From: Klebsiella grimontii
GTDB taxonomy: Bacteria > Pseudomonadota > Gammaproteobacteria > Enterobacterales > Enterobacteriaceae
Length of the DNA: 64,000 bases
Direction: 5' to 3'
Assembly (NCBI RefSeq): GCF_900200035.1
Contig: NZ_FZTC01000019.1
Span: 766,066-830,065 of the forward strand
Shown here: one piece after another, positions 50,181-60,362 of the stretch
How the letters are laid out: each line of letters begins with the position of its first letter
How positions within the stretch are numbered: the stretch's first letter is position 1
Program-made: the position numbers and the translations under genes
Notes under the pieces: model-generated
Told to the model about the DNA's origin: nothing
Databases searched by the model: none
Seen by the model: only the letters and a program-made list of their open reading frames with translations

Positions 50181-51101
50181 TTAGTAACGGATCTTCGGAT
50201 CGATAACGGCGTACAGCACGTCAACAATCGCGTTAAACAGAATGGTCAATGCGCCCACCAGAATGGTCAGACTAAGGACCAGCGAGTAGTCGCGGTTCAG
50301 CGCGCCGTTGACGAACAGTTGACCGATTCCCGGCAGGCCATAGATGGTTTCGATAACCATTGAGCCGGTAATAATGCCGACAAAGGCGGGCCCCATATAG
50401 GAGAGCACCGGCAGCAGCGCGGGCTTTAATGCATGGCGCAGAATAATGCGCCGCATCGGTAAGCCTTTTGCCCGGGCGGTGCGAATGAAGTTAGAGTGGA
50501 GAACTTCGATCATAGAGCCACGGGTAATACGCGCGATGCTGGCGATATAGGCCAACGACAGGGCGACCATCGGCAAAATCATATATTGCAGCGCCCCGCC
50601 GTTCCATCCGCCGCCCGGCAGCCAGTGCAGGGTGATAGCAAATATCATGACCAGTAACGGCGCGACCACGAAACTCGGTATCACCACCCCGGTCATTGCC
50701 ACCCCCATCACGGCAAAATCCCATTTTGTATTTTGCTTCAAAGCCGCAATCACCCCGGCGCTCACGCCAAGCACAACCGCCAGAAAAAACGCGGCGAAGC
50801 CTAATTTGGCTGACACCGGGAAGCTGGAAGCGACCAGATCGTTAACCGAGTAATCTTTATATTTAAAGGAAGGACCGAAATCACCGTGCGCCAGCTGCTT
50901 CAGGTAATTGAAGTACTGGGTCATGATGGGGTCGTTTAAATGGTATTTTGCTTCAATATTCGCCATGACTTCCGGCGGCAGCGTACGTTCACCGGTAAAA
51001 GGGCTTCCCGGTGCAAGGCGCATCATGAAGAAAGAGATAGTAATAAGAATAAATAGCGTCGGAATCGCTTCCAGACAGCGACGAAAGATGAATTTTAACA
51101 T
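50181..51101 (-). CDS. oppB: OppB, oligopeptide transporter permease
   Basis: Partner permease of 306 residues with six helices and the coupling loop around FIRTARAKGLPMRRIILRHA. The start at MLKFIFRRC gives the E. coli length; an upstream in-frame start adds 20 residues reaching into the oppA-oppB intergenic hairpin region. Separated from oppA by 88 bp containing a hairpin. Confidence 0.96.
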   Translation of the reverse strand: MLKFIFRRCLEAIPTLFILITISFFMMRLAPGSPFTGERTLPPEVMANIEAKYHLNDPIMTQYFNYLKQLAHGDFGPSFKYKDYSVNDLVASSFPVSAKLGFAAFFLAVVLGVSAGVIAALKQNTKWDFAVMGVAMTGVVIPSFVVAPLLVMIFAITLHWLPGGGWNGGALQYMILPMVALSLAYIASIARITRGSMIEVLHSNFIRTARAKGLPMRRIILRHALKPALLPVLSYMGPAFVGIITGSMVIETIYGLPGIGQLFVNGALNRDYSLVLSLTILVGALTILFNAIVDVLYAVIDPKIRY

Positions 51102-51152
51102 TGCCCGTACCTTCTGGCCTGTGCCTTTAATAGTGCGATGAAATAAGACACC

Positions 51153-51180
51153 GTGAGGCAAGCGTTAACGCCTGCCCCAC
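51153..51180 (-). repeat. Hairpin between oppA and oppB
   Basis: GTGAGGCAAGCGTTAACG followed by CCTGCCCCAC is a near-perfect 28-bp palindrome (one mismatch, one G-U pair in the RNA), directly after the oppA stop. It probably protects or processes the oppA mRNA, giving more binding protein than permease. No U-run follows, so read-through is expected. Confidence 0.7.
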
Positions 51181-51189
51181 GTATTGCCA

Positions 51190-52821
51190 TTAGTGCTTCA
51201 CAATGTACATATTTCTTGTATAGGTATTATCCAGCGGGTCTTTGCCGGTATAGCCACCTACCCACGGTTTAACCAAACGGGCGTTGACATAATAGAAGAC
51301 CGGTACGATGACGGAGTCTTTATCCAGCTGCTGCTCAGATTGCGCATAGAGGTCCGCGCGTTTCCCTTCGTCGCTGGTTTTCAGCGTTTCAGCGATAATC
51401 TTGTCGAAAGCCGGGCTCTTATAATGTGATGTGTTGTTTGAGCTGTCGCTCAGCATCGTATTGAGGAAGGAGGTCGGTTCGTTATAGTCCGCACACCAGC
51501 CGGCGCGCGCAATATCAAAGGTGCCCTGATGGCGGTTATCAAGGAAGGTTTTCCATTCCTGGTTTTCCAGCTTCACGTTTACGCCGAGGTTTTTCTTCCA
51601 GATGGACGCCACCGCGATAGCCAGTTTTTTGTGCAAATCGGAAGTGTTATACAGCAGATTGAAGGTCAGCGGCTTATCAGCGCTATAGCCCGCTTCGGCC
51701 AGCAATTTTTTCGCTTCTTCGTTACGTTTTTCCTGCGACCACTTGAACCACTCGGGCTCAATAAGCTTCATGCCATCGGTATAAGGCGGCGTGTAGCTAT
51801 AGGCTGGCAGGTCGCCCTGGTTCTTCACTTTATTGACAATAATGTCGCGATCCAGCGCCATCTTCAGAGCCGTACGCACGCGAACGTCGGTAAACGGGGC
51901 TTTCTGGTTATTGATTTCGTAATAATAAGTACACAGATACGGATCGACGTGAACTTCCTTCGGGATCTCTTTTTTCAGTTTCTGGAACAGCTCGATCGGC
52001 ATGTTGTTATAGGTCATATCGATTTCACCGCTGCGGTAGCGGTTAACGTCGGTGACTTCTGAAGAAATCGGCAGGAAGGTGACCTGATTAATCACGGTTT
52101 TGGCGTTATCCCAGTAGTTGGTATTACGCTCCAGAACAATGCGTTCGTTCACAACCCAATCTTTTAATTTATACGCGCCATTGCTGACGATATTGGCCGG
52201 CTGGGTCCATTTGTCACCGAATTTCTCAATGGCGGATTTAGGTACCGGCGAAACGGATGGGTGAACGAGCAGTTTGTAGAAGTACGGCACCGGTTCGCTA
52301 AGGGTCACTTCAAAGGTATGATCGTCAAGCGCTTTTACGCCCAGATCGGTCGCTGGTTTTTTCCCGGCGATAATGTCGTCAATATTGGCTAAATGACCAT
52401 ACTGCAGATAGCTTGCATAAGGAGAAGCGGTTTTCGGATCCGCCAGGCGCTGCCAGCTATAAACGAAATCTTGTGCCGTAACCGGCGTGCCGTCGGACCA
52501 CTTTGCATCTTTACGTAGATGGAAGGTCCAGACTTTAAAATCTTTGTTGTCCCATTTTTCCGCAACGCCCGCGACCGGATGACCGTCGAGGTCGCTTACC
52601 AGCAGCCCTTCAAACAAATCGCGGTTAATATTGGACTCCGGCACGCCTTCAATTTTATGCGGATCGAGGGACTGAACTTCGGAGCCGTTGTTACGTACCA
52701 GCGTTTGTTTGTCCGCCAGCTGTACCCCTGCCGGTACATCTGCCGCAACGGCGGCGTTGATGGTCATTAACGCAGAGAGTACTCCTGCGGCTACCAGGCT
52801 TTTTTTCGTGATGATGGTCAT
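51190..52821 (-). CDS. oppA: OppA, periplasmic oligopeptide-binding protein
   Basis: Binds peptides of two to five residues, largely regardless of sequence, and delivers them to OppBCDF for nutrition and cell-wall peptide recycling. The 543 residues begin with a signal peptide (about 1-26, ending NAAVA), then the mature start ADVPAGVQLADK, and end RNMYIVKH. The family's peptide-site segment DYNEPTSFLNTM is present. The leader before the start reads GGAGTAACAAACAC, a CA-rich stretch of the type targeted by the sRNA GcvB in E. coli. Confidence 0.97.
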   Translation of the reverse strand: MTIITKKSLVAAGVLSALMTINAAVAADVPAGVQLADKQTLVRNNGSEVQSLDPHKIEGVPESNINRDLFEGLLVSDLDGHPVAGVAEKWDNKDFKVWTFHLRKDAKWSDGTPVTAQDFVYSWQRLADPKTASPYASYLQYGHLANIDDIIAGKKPATDLGVKALDDHTFEVTLSEPVPYFYKLLVHPSVSPVPKSAIEKFGDKWTQPANIVSNGAYKLKDWVVNERIVLERNTNYWDNAKTVINQVTFLPISSEVTDVNRYRSGEIDMTYNNMPIELFQKLKKEIPKEVHVDPYLCTYYYEINNQKAPFTDVRVRTALKMALDRDIIVNKVKNQGDLPAYSYTPPYTDGMKLIEPEWFKWSQEKRNEEAKKLLAEAGYSADKPLTFNLLYNTSDLHKKLAIAVASIWKKNLGVNVKLENQEWKTFLDNRHQGTFDIARAGWCADYNEPTSFLNTMLSDSSNNTSHYKSPAFDKIIAETLKTSDEGKRADLYAQSEQQLDKDSVIVPVFYYVNARLVKPWVGGYTGKDPLDNTYTRNMYIVKH

Positions 52822-53568
52822 GTGTTTGTTACTCCAATCATTATAATTACTGGTTATTTAACCAGCCTGTTTTCTCTTTTCTGGATTCTGAACAGTGCAG
52901 GAGTTTATGCTGCTGTCAGAGAGTACTGCTTGCTATCACCGACTTATTTATTACGGCCGCTCAAACGGCAGCCTTGACGTCGATTCTTACCCCCCTGTCC
53001 GGAGGCAATTTTAGTCCCGAGGGGCTATATAATAAAAATTCTCATTTGCGTAGGTATTCCGCCAAAGATCACGCCGGAAAGTACCAAAACGCTTTATTGT
53101 CCGCCAATGCAATTTGCAAATATGTTACCGAATTCTCTTTTGTGGCCCGCAGGCGGCGGAGTTTTATTCCCTTATTCGCACGGCCAAGTTTATTAATCTT
53201 ATTACTATCAAAGGATTGTGATAAATCCCTCACGCTATGCGTCATCCCGCGCCGAACAGCTGCTTTTTTGTACGAAAATTTAACAATCGCTTATTATTTA
53301 GCACATTCATCTGCTTCATAGGGGAAATTACTAATATCATTTCGATTATCAGACGGCAAGCACCAGAGAATGATGTGAATAAAATAACAGTAATTAATGT
53401 GGGTAAAAAGCCGCGATGGTGACGAGGGGGATGGGTAAGTTATTGATAATAAAAAGTAATACCAAAGCATTAGAAAAGCGTATTGCAGGGCGGAAAATCA
53501 CTTTTTTTAATATGTTTTGCCGATAATGAGCAAACGCGGAACAGATTGTCCCGCGAGTCGGACGCTGG
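52822..53568. promoter_or_regulatory. Long intergenic region upstream of oppA
   Basis: About 750 bp between ychE and oppA, both on the minus strand; a similarly long gap exists in E. coli. The oppA-proximal 150 bases form its leader (CA-rich near the start codon) and hold the promoter. The rest is AT-rich with no ORF that looks coding. An open frame of 115 codons at 52974-53321 on the plus strand has no ribosome site and a composition unlike real genes here. Confidence 0.55.
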
Positions 53569-54216
53569 TTAATTCACGAGGCCAGGAAAGAGCGCCTTAA
53601 TCCCGGTAACGATGAACTCGATCCCAAGCGCCATCAGCAGCAGCCCCATGATACGGGTAATCACGTTAATGCCGGTTTGGCCAAGCAGGCGAACCAGCCA
53701 GGGGGCCATACGGAAAATCCCCCAGCAGCACAGCGCAAAAAGAGCAATCGCCACTGAAAATCCGACAAAATGGGCGACGCTATGGTAGCGGGTTCCCCAG
53801 ACAATGGTTGAGCTGATGGCGCCGGGTCCCGCCATCAGAGGCAGCGCCAGCGGAACAACGCCGATACTTTCGCGAATGGCCGTTTCTGATTTTTCTTGCT
53901 TGTTCTGTTTGTCCTCCCCAAGCTTGCCGCTGATCATCGACATGGCGATGGTGACGACCAGAATTCCGCCAGCAATACGGAATGAATCGATGGAAATCCC
54001 GAAGACCTGCAGAATCGCGTCGCCTAAAAATAGCGATGTGAGCAGGATAATGGCCACCGACAGGTTGGCTGTCAGGTTGGTTTTGTTACGCACCGCCGCC
54101 GTCTGGTAGCTAGTCATGCTAATAAAGACCGGGATAATGCCTACCGGGTTGACCAGCGCAAATAATCCAATAAAAAATTTAAAGTAAGCTGAAAAATCAA
54201 ACATCGACTGAATCAC
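53569..54216 (-). CDS. ychE: YchE, MarC family membrane protein
   Basis: A 215-residue inner-membrane protein with six predicted helices, of the MarC/UPF0056 family, once linked to multiple antibiotic resistance; the function is unknown. Characteristic segments are FFIGLFALVNPVGIIPVF and PLALPLMAGPGAISS. It is close to E. coli YchE in length and position, upstream of oppA and divergent from adhE. Confidence 0.92.
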   Translation of the reverse strand: MIQSMFDFSAYFKFFIGLFALVNPVGIIPVFISMTSYQTAAVRNKTNLTANLSVAIILLTSLFLGDAILQVFGISIDSFRIAGGILVVTIAMSMISGKLGEDKQNKQEKSETAIRESIGVVPLALPLMAGPGAISSTIVWGTRYHSVAHFVGFSVAIALFALCCWGIFRMAPWLVRLLGQTGINVITRIMGLLLMALGIEFIVTGIKALFPGLVN

Positions 54217-54694
54217 AGGGCGCTCCGCAGCATCATTAAAAATGGCTGTTGATAGTTACCAGCATAAAATATCCGCGAGAAGATACGCTGTTTGATGGCA
54301 TAATTCATCTCTGCTGACGCATAAGCTCATAATTACGCTCGGATGTTACTTATTTGTTTCCGCAATGCTATTTAATCCTTTAATTAGCATACCTAATCAT
54401 TACACTTGATCAAACAGGTCAAAAAACGACCTGCTGAAAGGTATCAGCTTGGCTGATTATTGATTTAGATCACATAAATTGTACCCAGAAGTGAGTAACC
54501 TTGTTTACATCCAGCGAGGAGGCAAAACAGCGGTACCTGAAAGAATAAAGCAAAGCTTTTTTAGTCAATCGGTGAAGTCAGAAGCACAAAATTCTTTACG
54601 TTAACATTTACATGCAAGCCGTTAACACAATGTCTATACTGTCGAATCGAGCTACTGATTGACTAAAAAAGTTTAACATTATCAGGAGAGCATT
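54217..54694 (+). promoter_or_regulatory. ychE-adhE divergent region, adhE leader
   Basis: About 480 bp. In E. coli adhE has a long leader and is controlled by Cra, Fis, ArcA and NarL, and by RNase III processing. Visible here are TTGATTTAGATCACA (54460-54474), which resembles a CRP or FNR site, and an inverted repeat CAGGTC-N7-GACCTG (54415-54433). The ribosome site AGGAGAG precedes the adhE ATG. No gene is seen. Confidence 0.55.
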
Positions 54695-57370
54695 ATGGCT
54701 GTTACTAATGTCGCTGAACTTAACGCACTCGTAGAGCGCGTAAAAAAAGCCCAGCGTGAATATGCCAGTTTCACTCAAGAACAAGTCGACAAAATCTTCC
54801 GCGCCGCCGCTCTGGCCGCTGCTGATGCTCGAATCCCTCTCGCGAAGATGGCCGTTGCCGAATCCGGCATGGGTATCGTCGAAGATAAAGTGATCAAAAA
54901 CCACTTTGCTTCTGAATACATCTATAACGCCTATAAAGATGAAAAGACCTGCGGTGTCCTGTCTGAAGATGACACCTTCGGTACTATCACCATCGCTGAA
55001 CCGATTGGTATTATCTGCGGTATCGTCCCAACCACTAACCCGACTTCAACTGCGATCTTTAAATCTCTGATCAGCCTGAAGACGCGTAACGCCATCATCT
55101 TCTCTCCGCATCCGCGTGCTAAAGATGCAACCAATAAAGCTGCTGACATCGTCCTGCAGGCTGCGATCGCTGCCGGTGCGCCGAAAGATCTGATTGGTTG
55201 GATTGACCAGCCTTCCGTAGAACTGTCGAACGCGCTGATGCACCACCCGGATATCAACCTGATCCTCGCGACCGGCGGTCCAGGCATGGTTAAAGCGGCG
55301 TACAGCTCCGGTAAACCTGCCATCGGCGTTGGTGCGGGTAACACCCCGGTTGTCATCGACGAAACGGCTGATATCAAGCGTGCTGTCGCTTCCGTACTGA
55401 TGTCAAAAACCTTCGATAACGGCGTTATTTGTGCTTCTGAGCAGTCCGTTGTGGTTGTTGATTCCGTATACGATGCCGTTCGCGAACGTTTCTCCAGCCA
55501 CGGCGGCTATCTGCTGCAGGGCCAGGAACTGAAGGCTGTGCAGAACATCATCCTGAAAAACGGCGCGCTGAACGCCGCGATCGTTGGTCAACCAGCGTAT
55601 AAAATCGCTGAGCTGGCTGGCTTCACCGTCCCTGTTTCCACCAAAATTCTGATTGGTGAAGTTACCGACGTTGATGAAAGCGAACCGTTTGCCCACGAAA
55701 AACTGTCTCCGACACTGGCGATGTATCGTGCGAAGAATTTCGAAGACGCAGTTGATAAAGCTGAAAAACTGGTAGCAATGGGCGGCATCGGCCACACCTC
55801 CTGCCTGTATACCGACCAGGACAACCAGCCAGAACGCGTTGCTTACTTCGGCCAGTTGATGAAAACCGCGCGTATCCTGATCAACACCCCGGCTTCTCAG
55901 GGTGGTATCGGTGACCTGTATAACTTCAAACTCGCACCTTCCCTGACTCTGGGTTGTGGTTCATGGGGTGGTAACTCCATCTCGGAAAACGTTGGTCCTA
56001 AGCACCTGATCAACAAGAAAACCGTTGCTAAGCGAGCTGAAAACATGTTGTGGCACAAACTTCCGAAATCTATCTACTTCCGTCGTGGCTCACTGCCAAT
56101 CGCGCTGGATGAAGTGATTACTGATGGTCACAAACGCGCGCTGATCGTGACCGACCGCTTCCTGTTCAACAACGGCTATGCAGACCAGATCACTTCTGTG
56201 CTGAAAGCCGCTGGCGTAGAAACGGAAGTTTTCTTTGAAGTTGAAGCTGACCCGACCCTGACCATCGTACGTAAAGGCGCTGAGCTGGCCAACTCCTTCA
56301 AACCAGACGTGATTATCGCGCTGGGCGGCGGCTCCCCGATGGATGCTGCGAAAATTATGTGGGTCATGTACGAACATCCGGAAACCCACTTCGAAGAACT
56401 GGCGCTGCGCTTTATGGATATCCGTAAACGTATCTACAAGTTCCCGAAAATGGGCGTCAAAGCGAAGATGGTGGCGATCACCACGACTTCCGGCACCGGT
56501 TCTGAAGTTACGCCGTTCGCCGTGGTTACCGATGACGCAACCGGTCAGAAATACCCGCTGGCAGACTATGCGCTGACTCCGGACATGGCGATTGTTGACG
56601 CCAACCTGGTTATGGAAATGCCGAAGTCACTGTGTGCTTTCGGTGGTCTGGATGCCGTGACGCATGCCCTGGAAGCTTACGTTTCCGTACTGGCTTCCGA
56701 GTTCTCTGACGGTCAGGCTCTGCAGGCGCTTAAGCTGCTGAAAGAAAACCTGCCGGCGTCCTACCATGAAGGGTCTAAAAACCCGGTAGCGCGTGAGCGT
56801 GTACACAGTGCTGCGACCATCGCCGGTATCGCGTTTGCGAACGCCTTCCTGGGCGTATGTCACTCAATGGCGCACAAACTGGGCTCTCAGTTCCACATTC
56901 CTCACGGTCTGGCGAACGCCCTGTTGATCAGCAACGTGATTCGTTATAACGCTAACGACAACCCGACCAAACAGACGGCCTTCAGCCAGTACGACCGTCC
57001 ACAGGCTCGTCGTCGCTACGCTGAAATCGCTGACCATCTGGGTCTGACTGCTCCGGGTGACCGCACCGCAGCGAAAATCGAAAAACTGCTTGGCTGGTTG
57101 GACGAAATTAAAGCTGAACTGGGTATTCCTAAGTCTATCCGCGAAGCTGGCGTGCAGGAAGCTGACTTCCTGGCCCACGTTGATAAGCTGTCTGAAGACG
57201 CTTTTGACGACCAGTGCACCGGCGCAAACCCGCGCTACCCGCTGATCGCCGAGCTGAAACAGATTCTGCTGGATACCTTCTACGGACGTAACTACGTTGA
57301 AGGCGGTGTGGAAGAGAAAAAAGAAGCCGCACCGGCTAAAGCAGAGAAGAAAGCGAAAAAATCCGCTTAA
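54695..57370 (+). CDS. adhE: AdhE, bifunctional aldehyde-alcohol dehydrogenase
   Basis: Fermentative enzyme that reduces acetyl-CoA to acetaldehyde and then ethanol, regenerating NAD+; it forms long spirosomes. The 891 residues consist of an N-terminal CoA-dependent aldehyde dehydrogenase (catalytic Cys near residue 246 in GVICASEQS) and a C-terminal iron-dependent alcohol dehydrogenase with LGGGSPMDAAK and the metal-binding His segments DAVTHALEAY, CHSMAHKLG and HGLANAL. The C-terminus is Lys/Ala-rich and lies beyond the catalytic domain. Codon use looks strongly biased, as for a highly expressed gene. Confidence 0.98.
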   Translation: MAVTNVAELNALVERVKKAQREYASFTQEQVDKIFRAAALAAADARIPLAKMAVAESGMGIVEDKVIKNHFASEYIYNAYKDEKTCGVLSEDDTFGTITIAEPIGIICGIVPTTNPTSTAIFKSLISLKTRNAIIFSPHPRAKDATNKAADIVLQAAIAAGAPKDLIGWIDQPSVELSNALMHHPDINLILATGGPGMVKAAYSSGKPAIGVGAGNTPVVIDETADIKRAVASVLMSKTFDNGVICASEQSVVVVDSVYDAVRERFSSHGGYLLQGQELKAVQNIILKNGALNAAIVGQPAYKIAELAGFTVPVSTKILIGEVTDVDESEPFAHEKLSPTLAMYRAKNFEDAVDKAEKLVAMGGIGHTSCLYTDQDNQPERVAYFGQLMKTARILINTPASQGGIGDLYNFKLAPSLTLGCGSWGGNSISENVGPKHLINKKTVAKRAENMLWHKLPKSIYFRRGSLPIALDEVITDGHKRALIVTDRFLFNNGYADQITSVLKAAGVETEVFFEVEADPTLTIVRKGAELANSFKPDVIIALGGGSPMDAAKIMWVMYEHPETHFEELALRFMDIRKRIYKFPKMGVKAKMVAITTTSGTGSEVTPFAVVTDDATGQKYPLADYALTPDMAIVDANLVMEMPKSLCAFGGLDAVTHALEAYVSVLASEFSDGQALQALKLLKENLPASYHEGSKNPVARERVHSAATIAGIAFANAFLGVCHSMAHKLGSQFHIPHGLANALLISNVIRYNANDNPTKQTAFSQYDRPQARRRYAEIADHLGLTAPGDRTAAKIEKLLGWLDEIKAELGIPKSIREAGVQEADFLAHVDKLSEDAFDDQCTGANPRYPLIAELKQILLDTFYGRNYVEGGVEEKKEAAPAKAEKKAKKSA

Positions 57371-57397
57371 TCCAACAGCTGTAAAGTCAGTGACGCG

Positions 57398-57427
57398 AAG
57401 CCCCATCTTTTGATGGGGCTTTTTTTA
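57398..57427 (+). terminator. adhE terminator
   Basis: AAGCCCCATC and GATGGGGCTT form a 10-bp stem with a TTTT loop followed by a T-run, 27 bases after the stop. Confidence 0.95.
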
Positions 57428-57500
57428 TCCGCCGTTCAGCAGCCGACAAATCGCCTCAGACAGACGAAACGTATAATCCAGGCGCTAAGCTTAGCGATGG

Positions 57501-57525
57501 AAAAAAAGGCGCTGTAAAAGCGCCT
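57501..57525 (-). terminator. tdk terminator
   Basis: On the minus strand AGGCGCT and AGCGCCT form a 7-bp stem with a 5-base loop followed by TTTTTT, 21 bases after the tdk stop. Confidence 0.9.
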
Positions 57526-57546
57526 GAGAGGGTTTGGCGGGGAGGG

Positions 57547-58164
57547 TTAGCAAATGTGCTGTTTGTTCTGTACAGCGGTCAGAGAACCTTCGCTCAGCGC
57601 CTCTTTATAATGCTTACGGCATACCGAGACATAACGTTCATTACCGCCAATCACGACCTGTTCCCCTTCATTGTACGGGCGCCCTTCCTGATCGAGGCGC
57701 AAAACCATACTCGCCTTACGACCGCAGAAACAGATAGTTTTTAATTCAACCAGCTTATCGGACCACGCCAGCAAATATTGGCTGCCCGTAAAAAGTTCGC
57801 CGCGAAAATCTGTTCGCAACCCATAACACAACACCGGAATATCAAGCTGGTCCACCACCTCAGACAGGTCGCGTACCTGCTCACGGATCAGGAACTGGCT
57901 CTCATCAACTAATACGCAGTGAATCGGCTGACGCTTATGTTCTGCCGCAATGTCTGCAAATAACGCCGTCTGAGTATTATACAACCGCGCGGGCGATGAG
58001 AGGCCAATCCTTGAACTCACTTTCCCCGAACCAAAGCGGTCATCAATCTCCGCGGTATAAACCAGCGTGCGCATCCCTCGCTCCTGGTAATTGTATGAAG
58101 ACTGCAACAGAGCGGTAGACTTGCCTGCATTCATTGCTGAATAGTAGAAATAAAGTTGTGCCAT
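57547..58164 (-). CDS. tdk: Thymidine kinase
   Basis: Salvage enzyme that phosphorylates thymidine and deoxyuridine with ATP. The 205 residues show the P-loop [11 protein letters not shown] (about 8-18), the DESQFL motif with the catalytic Glu region, and a structural zinc site with CFCGRKA and VCRKHY. The start at MAQLYFYYS gives the E. coli length. Confidence 0.97.
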   Translation of the reverse strand: MAQLYFYYSAMNAGKSTALLQSSYNYQERGMRTLVYTAEIDDRFGSGKVSSRIGLSSPARLYNTQTALFADIAAEHKRQPIHCVLVDESQFLIREQVRDLSEVVDQLDIPVLCYGLRTDFRGELFTGSQYLLAWSDKLVELKTICFCGRKASMVLRLDQEGRPYNEGEQVVIGGNERYVSVCRKHYKEALSEGSLTAVQNKQHIC

Positions 58165-58720
58165 CGGCCGCGTAACCCCAATCAATGTGTTTTTTCGCCG
58201 TAAAATTGTATCATATATTCACCTACTATCAGCCCTCTCCGTGTGGGTATTGACGGTAATGTTCACGGTGTGGATACCCGAAAGATTAAGCCTCTTAATT
58301 GAATGGTAATGCCTGCTATTGGTGCGACCCAAGCGGCCACGCTGACGTCACTATTGCCCTTTTGTGCTTATCGAGCATTTTCTGATAGCTATAACCGCTG
58401 TGGACAAGTGTTTTATATTAAACATCATCGCCGCTGCTGCGCTAATACCCACAAAGATATTTATCCATACACAGTATAATTTTCCCCACCGCGCGTCGGA
58501 AAAAGCATACTATCTCAGGGTGTTAGCTAATGCCTTCCGCCATCCTATAAGCAAAAAAGATGTGAACCCGCACATAAAATTTAAGTTAAATGAATTAATT
58601 CCCGAGACAAATAACAAGTTATTTTGACTTCCTTACATTCTCCCCTATTGCACATCTGAATTTATCGCTCTATTATTAGTCCAACAAACCACCCCACAAT
58701 ATAAGTTTGAGATTACTACA
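58165..58720. promoter_or_regulatory. tdk-hns intergenic region and hns leader
   Basis: About 555 bp, AT-rich, between divergent tdk and hns. The 40 bases before hns (AACAAACCACCCC, then AAGTTTGAGATTACTACA and the ATG) match the E. coli hns leader, whose start region pairs with the sRNA DsrA. H-NS autoregulation through curved AT-rich DNA is expected. No further gene is convincing. Confidence 0.6.
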
Positions 58721-59128
58721 ATGAGCGAAGCACTTAAAATTTTGAACAACATCCGTACTCTTCGTGCGCAGGCAAGAGAATGCACCCTTGAAACGCTCGA
58801 AGAAATGCTGGAAAAATTAGAAGTTGTCGTTAACGAACGTCGTGAAGAAGAAAGCGCTGCGGCTGCGGAAATTGAAGAACGCACTCGTAAACTGCAGCAA
58901 TACCGTGAAATGCTGATTGCAGACGGTATTGATCCTAATGAACTGCTGAGCACCATGGCTGCAGTTAAAGCAGGAACGAAAACCAAGCGCGCTGCACGTC
59001 CGGCTAAATACAGCTACGTTGACGAGAATGGCGAAACTAAAACCTGGACTGGTCAGGGTCGTACTCCGGCAGTGATCAAGAAAGCGATGGATGAGCAAGG
59101 TAAATCCCTGGACGATTTCCTGCTGTAA
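58721..59128 (+). CDS. hns: H-NS nucleoid-associated silencer
   Basis: Global repressor of AT-rich and horizontally acquired genes. The 135 residues have N-terminal oligomerisation helices (about 1-64, coiled coil), a charged linker ([14 protein letters not shown]) and the C-terminal DNA-binding domain with the TWTGQGRTP motif (QGR core). Two residues shorter than E. coli H-NS at the C-terminus. It would be expected to silence the AT-rich fimbrial control region in this window. Confidence 0.97.
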   Translation: MSEALKILNNIRTLRAQARECTLETLEEMLEKLEVVVNERREEESAAAAEIEERTRKLQQYREMLIADGIDPNELLSTMAAVKAGTKTKRAARPAKYSYVDENGETKTWTGQGRTPAVIKKAMDEQGKSLDDFLL

Positions 59129-59150
59129 TAAGCTATCGTATCCGTTTAAA

Positions 59151-59176
59151 AATCCCGCTTCGGCGGGATTTTTTTT
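59151..59176 (+). terminator. hns terminator
   Basis: AATCCCGC and GCGGGATT arms around a short loop are followed by TTTTTT. Confidence 0.92.
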
Positions 59177-59210
59177 ATCCGTTATTCGGGACCGGTCCCG
59201 GTCGGGCATA

Positions 59211-59243
59211 AAAAAACCGGGAAACGAATTTCGATCCCGGTTT
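59211..59243 (-). terminator. galU terminator
   Basis: On the minus strand AACCGGGA and TTCCCGGTT arms with an 11-base loop are followed by TTTTT, 20 bases after the galU stop. Confidence 0.9.
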
Positions 59244-59262
59244 CGCATTCTGTCACGAACGA

Positions 59263-60165
59263 TTACTTCGCTACGGCTTTTTCCAGCCAGGCTTTAAATT
59301 CTTCGCCCAGCGACTTGTGGCGTACGCCATATTCAACAAAAGCCTGCATATAGCCCAGTTTATTACCGCAGTCGTGGCTCTTGCCTTTCATATGATAGGC
59401 TTCTACCGTTTCTTTTTCGATCAGCATATCGATGGCATCGGTCAGCTGAATCTCATCCCCGGCTCCCGGAGGCGTTTTTGCCAGAAGCGGCCAAATATCC
59501 GCGCTCAGCACGTAGCGGCCGACAACCGCCAGATTAGATGGCGCCACGTCCGCTTTCGGTTTCTCGACGACACCAACCATCGGCACGCTCTCACCTGGCT
59601 GCAGGGCCAGGCCTTTGCAATCGACAACGCCGTACGCGGTGACGTCAGCAACCGGTTCAACCATGATCTGGCTTGCGCCGGTCTCATCAAAACGAGCCAT
59701 CATTTCGGCCAGGTTGTCGCGAGACAGATCGGATTCATATTCATCAAGAATAACGTCCGGTAAAATGACTGCGACCGGCTCATCACCCACAACCGGGTGC
59801 GCGCAAAGCACAGCGTGACCCAAACCTTTAGCCAGCCCCTGACGCACTTGCATAATAGTTACGTGCGGCGGACAAATAGATTGTACTTCCTCCAGCAGCT
59901 GGCGTTTTACGCGTTTTTCCAGCATCGCTTCCAGTTCAAAACTGGTATCGAAATGGTTTTCGATAGAGTTTTTCGAAGAGTGCGTAACCAGAACAATTTC
60001 AGTAATCCCGGCGGCAATACATTCGTTAACAACATATTGAATTAATGGCTTATCTACCAGCGGCAGCATTTCTTTCGGAATAGCCTTAGTAGCGGGCAAC
60101 ATCCTGGTGCCTAATCCCGCAACCGGGATGACAGCTTTTCTTACTTTTGAATTAAGCGCAGCCAT
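59263..60165 (-). CDS. galU: UTP-glucose-1-phosphate uridylyltransferase
   Basis: Makes UDP-glucose for LPS core, capsule, trehalose and galactose metabolism. The 300 residues begin with the nucleotidyltransferase motif [20 protein letters not shown] (about 16-35) and contain the sugar-binding segment [12 protein letters not shown]. Divergent from hns and downstream of rssB, as in E. coli. Confidence 0.97.
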   Translation of the reverse strand: MAALNSKVRKAVIPVAGLGTRMLPATKAIPKEMLPLVDKPLIQYVVNECIAAGITEIVLVTHSSKNSIENHFDTSFELEAMLEKRVKRQLLEEVQSICPPHVTIMQVRQGLAKGLGHAVLCAHPVVGDEPVAVILPDVILDEYESDLSRDNLAEMMARFDETGASQIMVEPVADVTAYGVVDCKGLALQPGESVPMVGVVEKPKADVAPSNLAVVGRYVLSADIWPLLAKTPPGAGDEIQLTDAIDMLIEKETVEAYHMKGKSHDCGNKLGYMQAFVEYGVRHKSLGEEFKAWLEKAVAK

Positions 60166-60362
60166 TGAAATCTCCTGGACTGTTCGTTTTTTAAACTTCT
60201 CGTTAATAATATGGTATCGAGTATATCAGCCTGATCAGACAAACCTGTTCCGAAAAGGATTAGATATCTTCGAATTAGGAATTTTACGCATTAAACCCGG
60301 CGATAGTACCACCACAAAAGATCGCGTGGTAATCCCGCGAGCCTAAAAATAAGTACAATTGT

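Noticed and set aside
52974..53321. 115-codon open frame upstream of oppA
   Set aside because: No ribosome site and no recognisable protein features; the region is a long regulatory gap in E. coli too.
57483..57496. 14-bp palindrome CGCTAAGCTTAGCG between adhE and tdk
   Set aside because: Short and between two good terminators; palindromes of this size are expected by chance in a window this large.
58364..58627. 87-codon open frame between tdk and hns
   Set aside because: AT-rich control region of hns; no Shine-Dalgarno sequence and no conserved protein signal.
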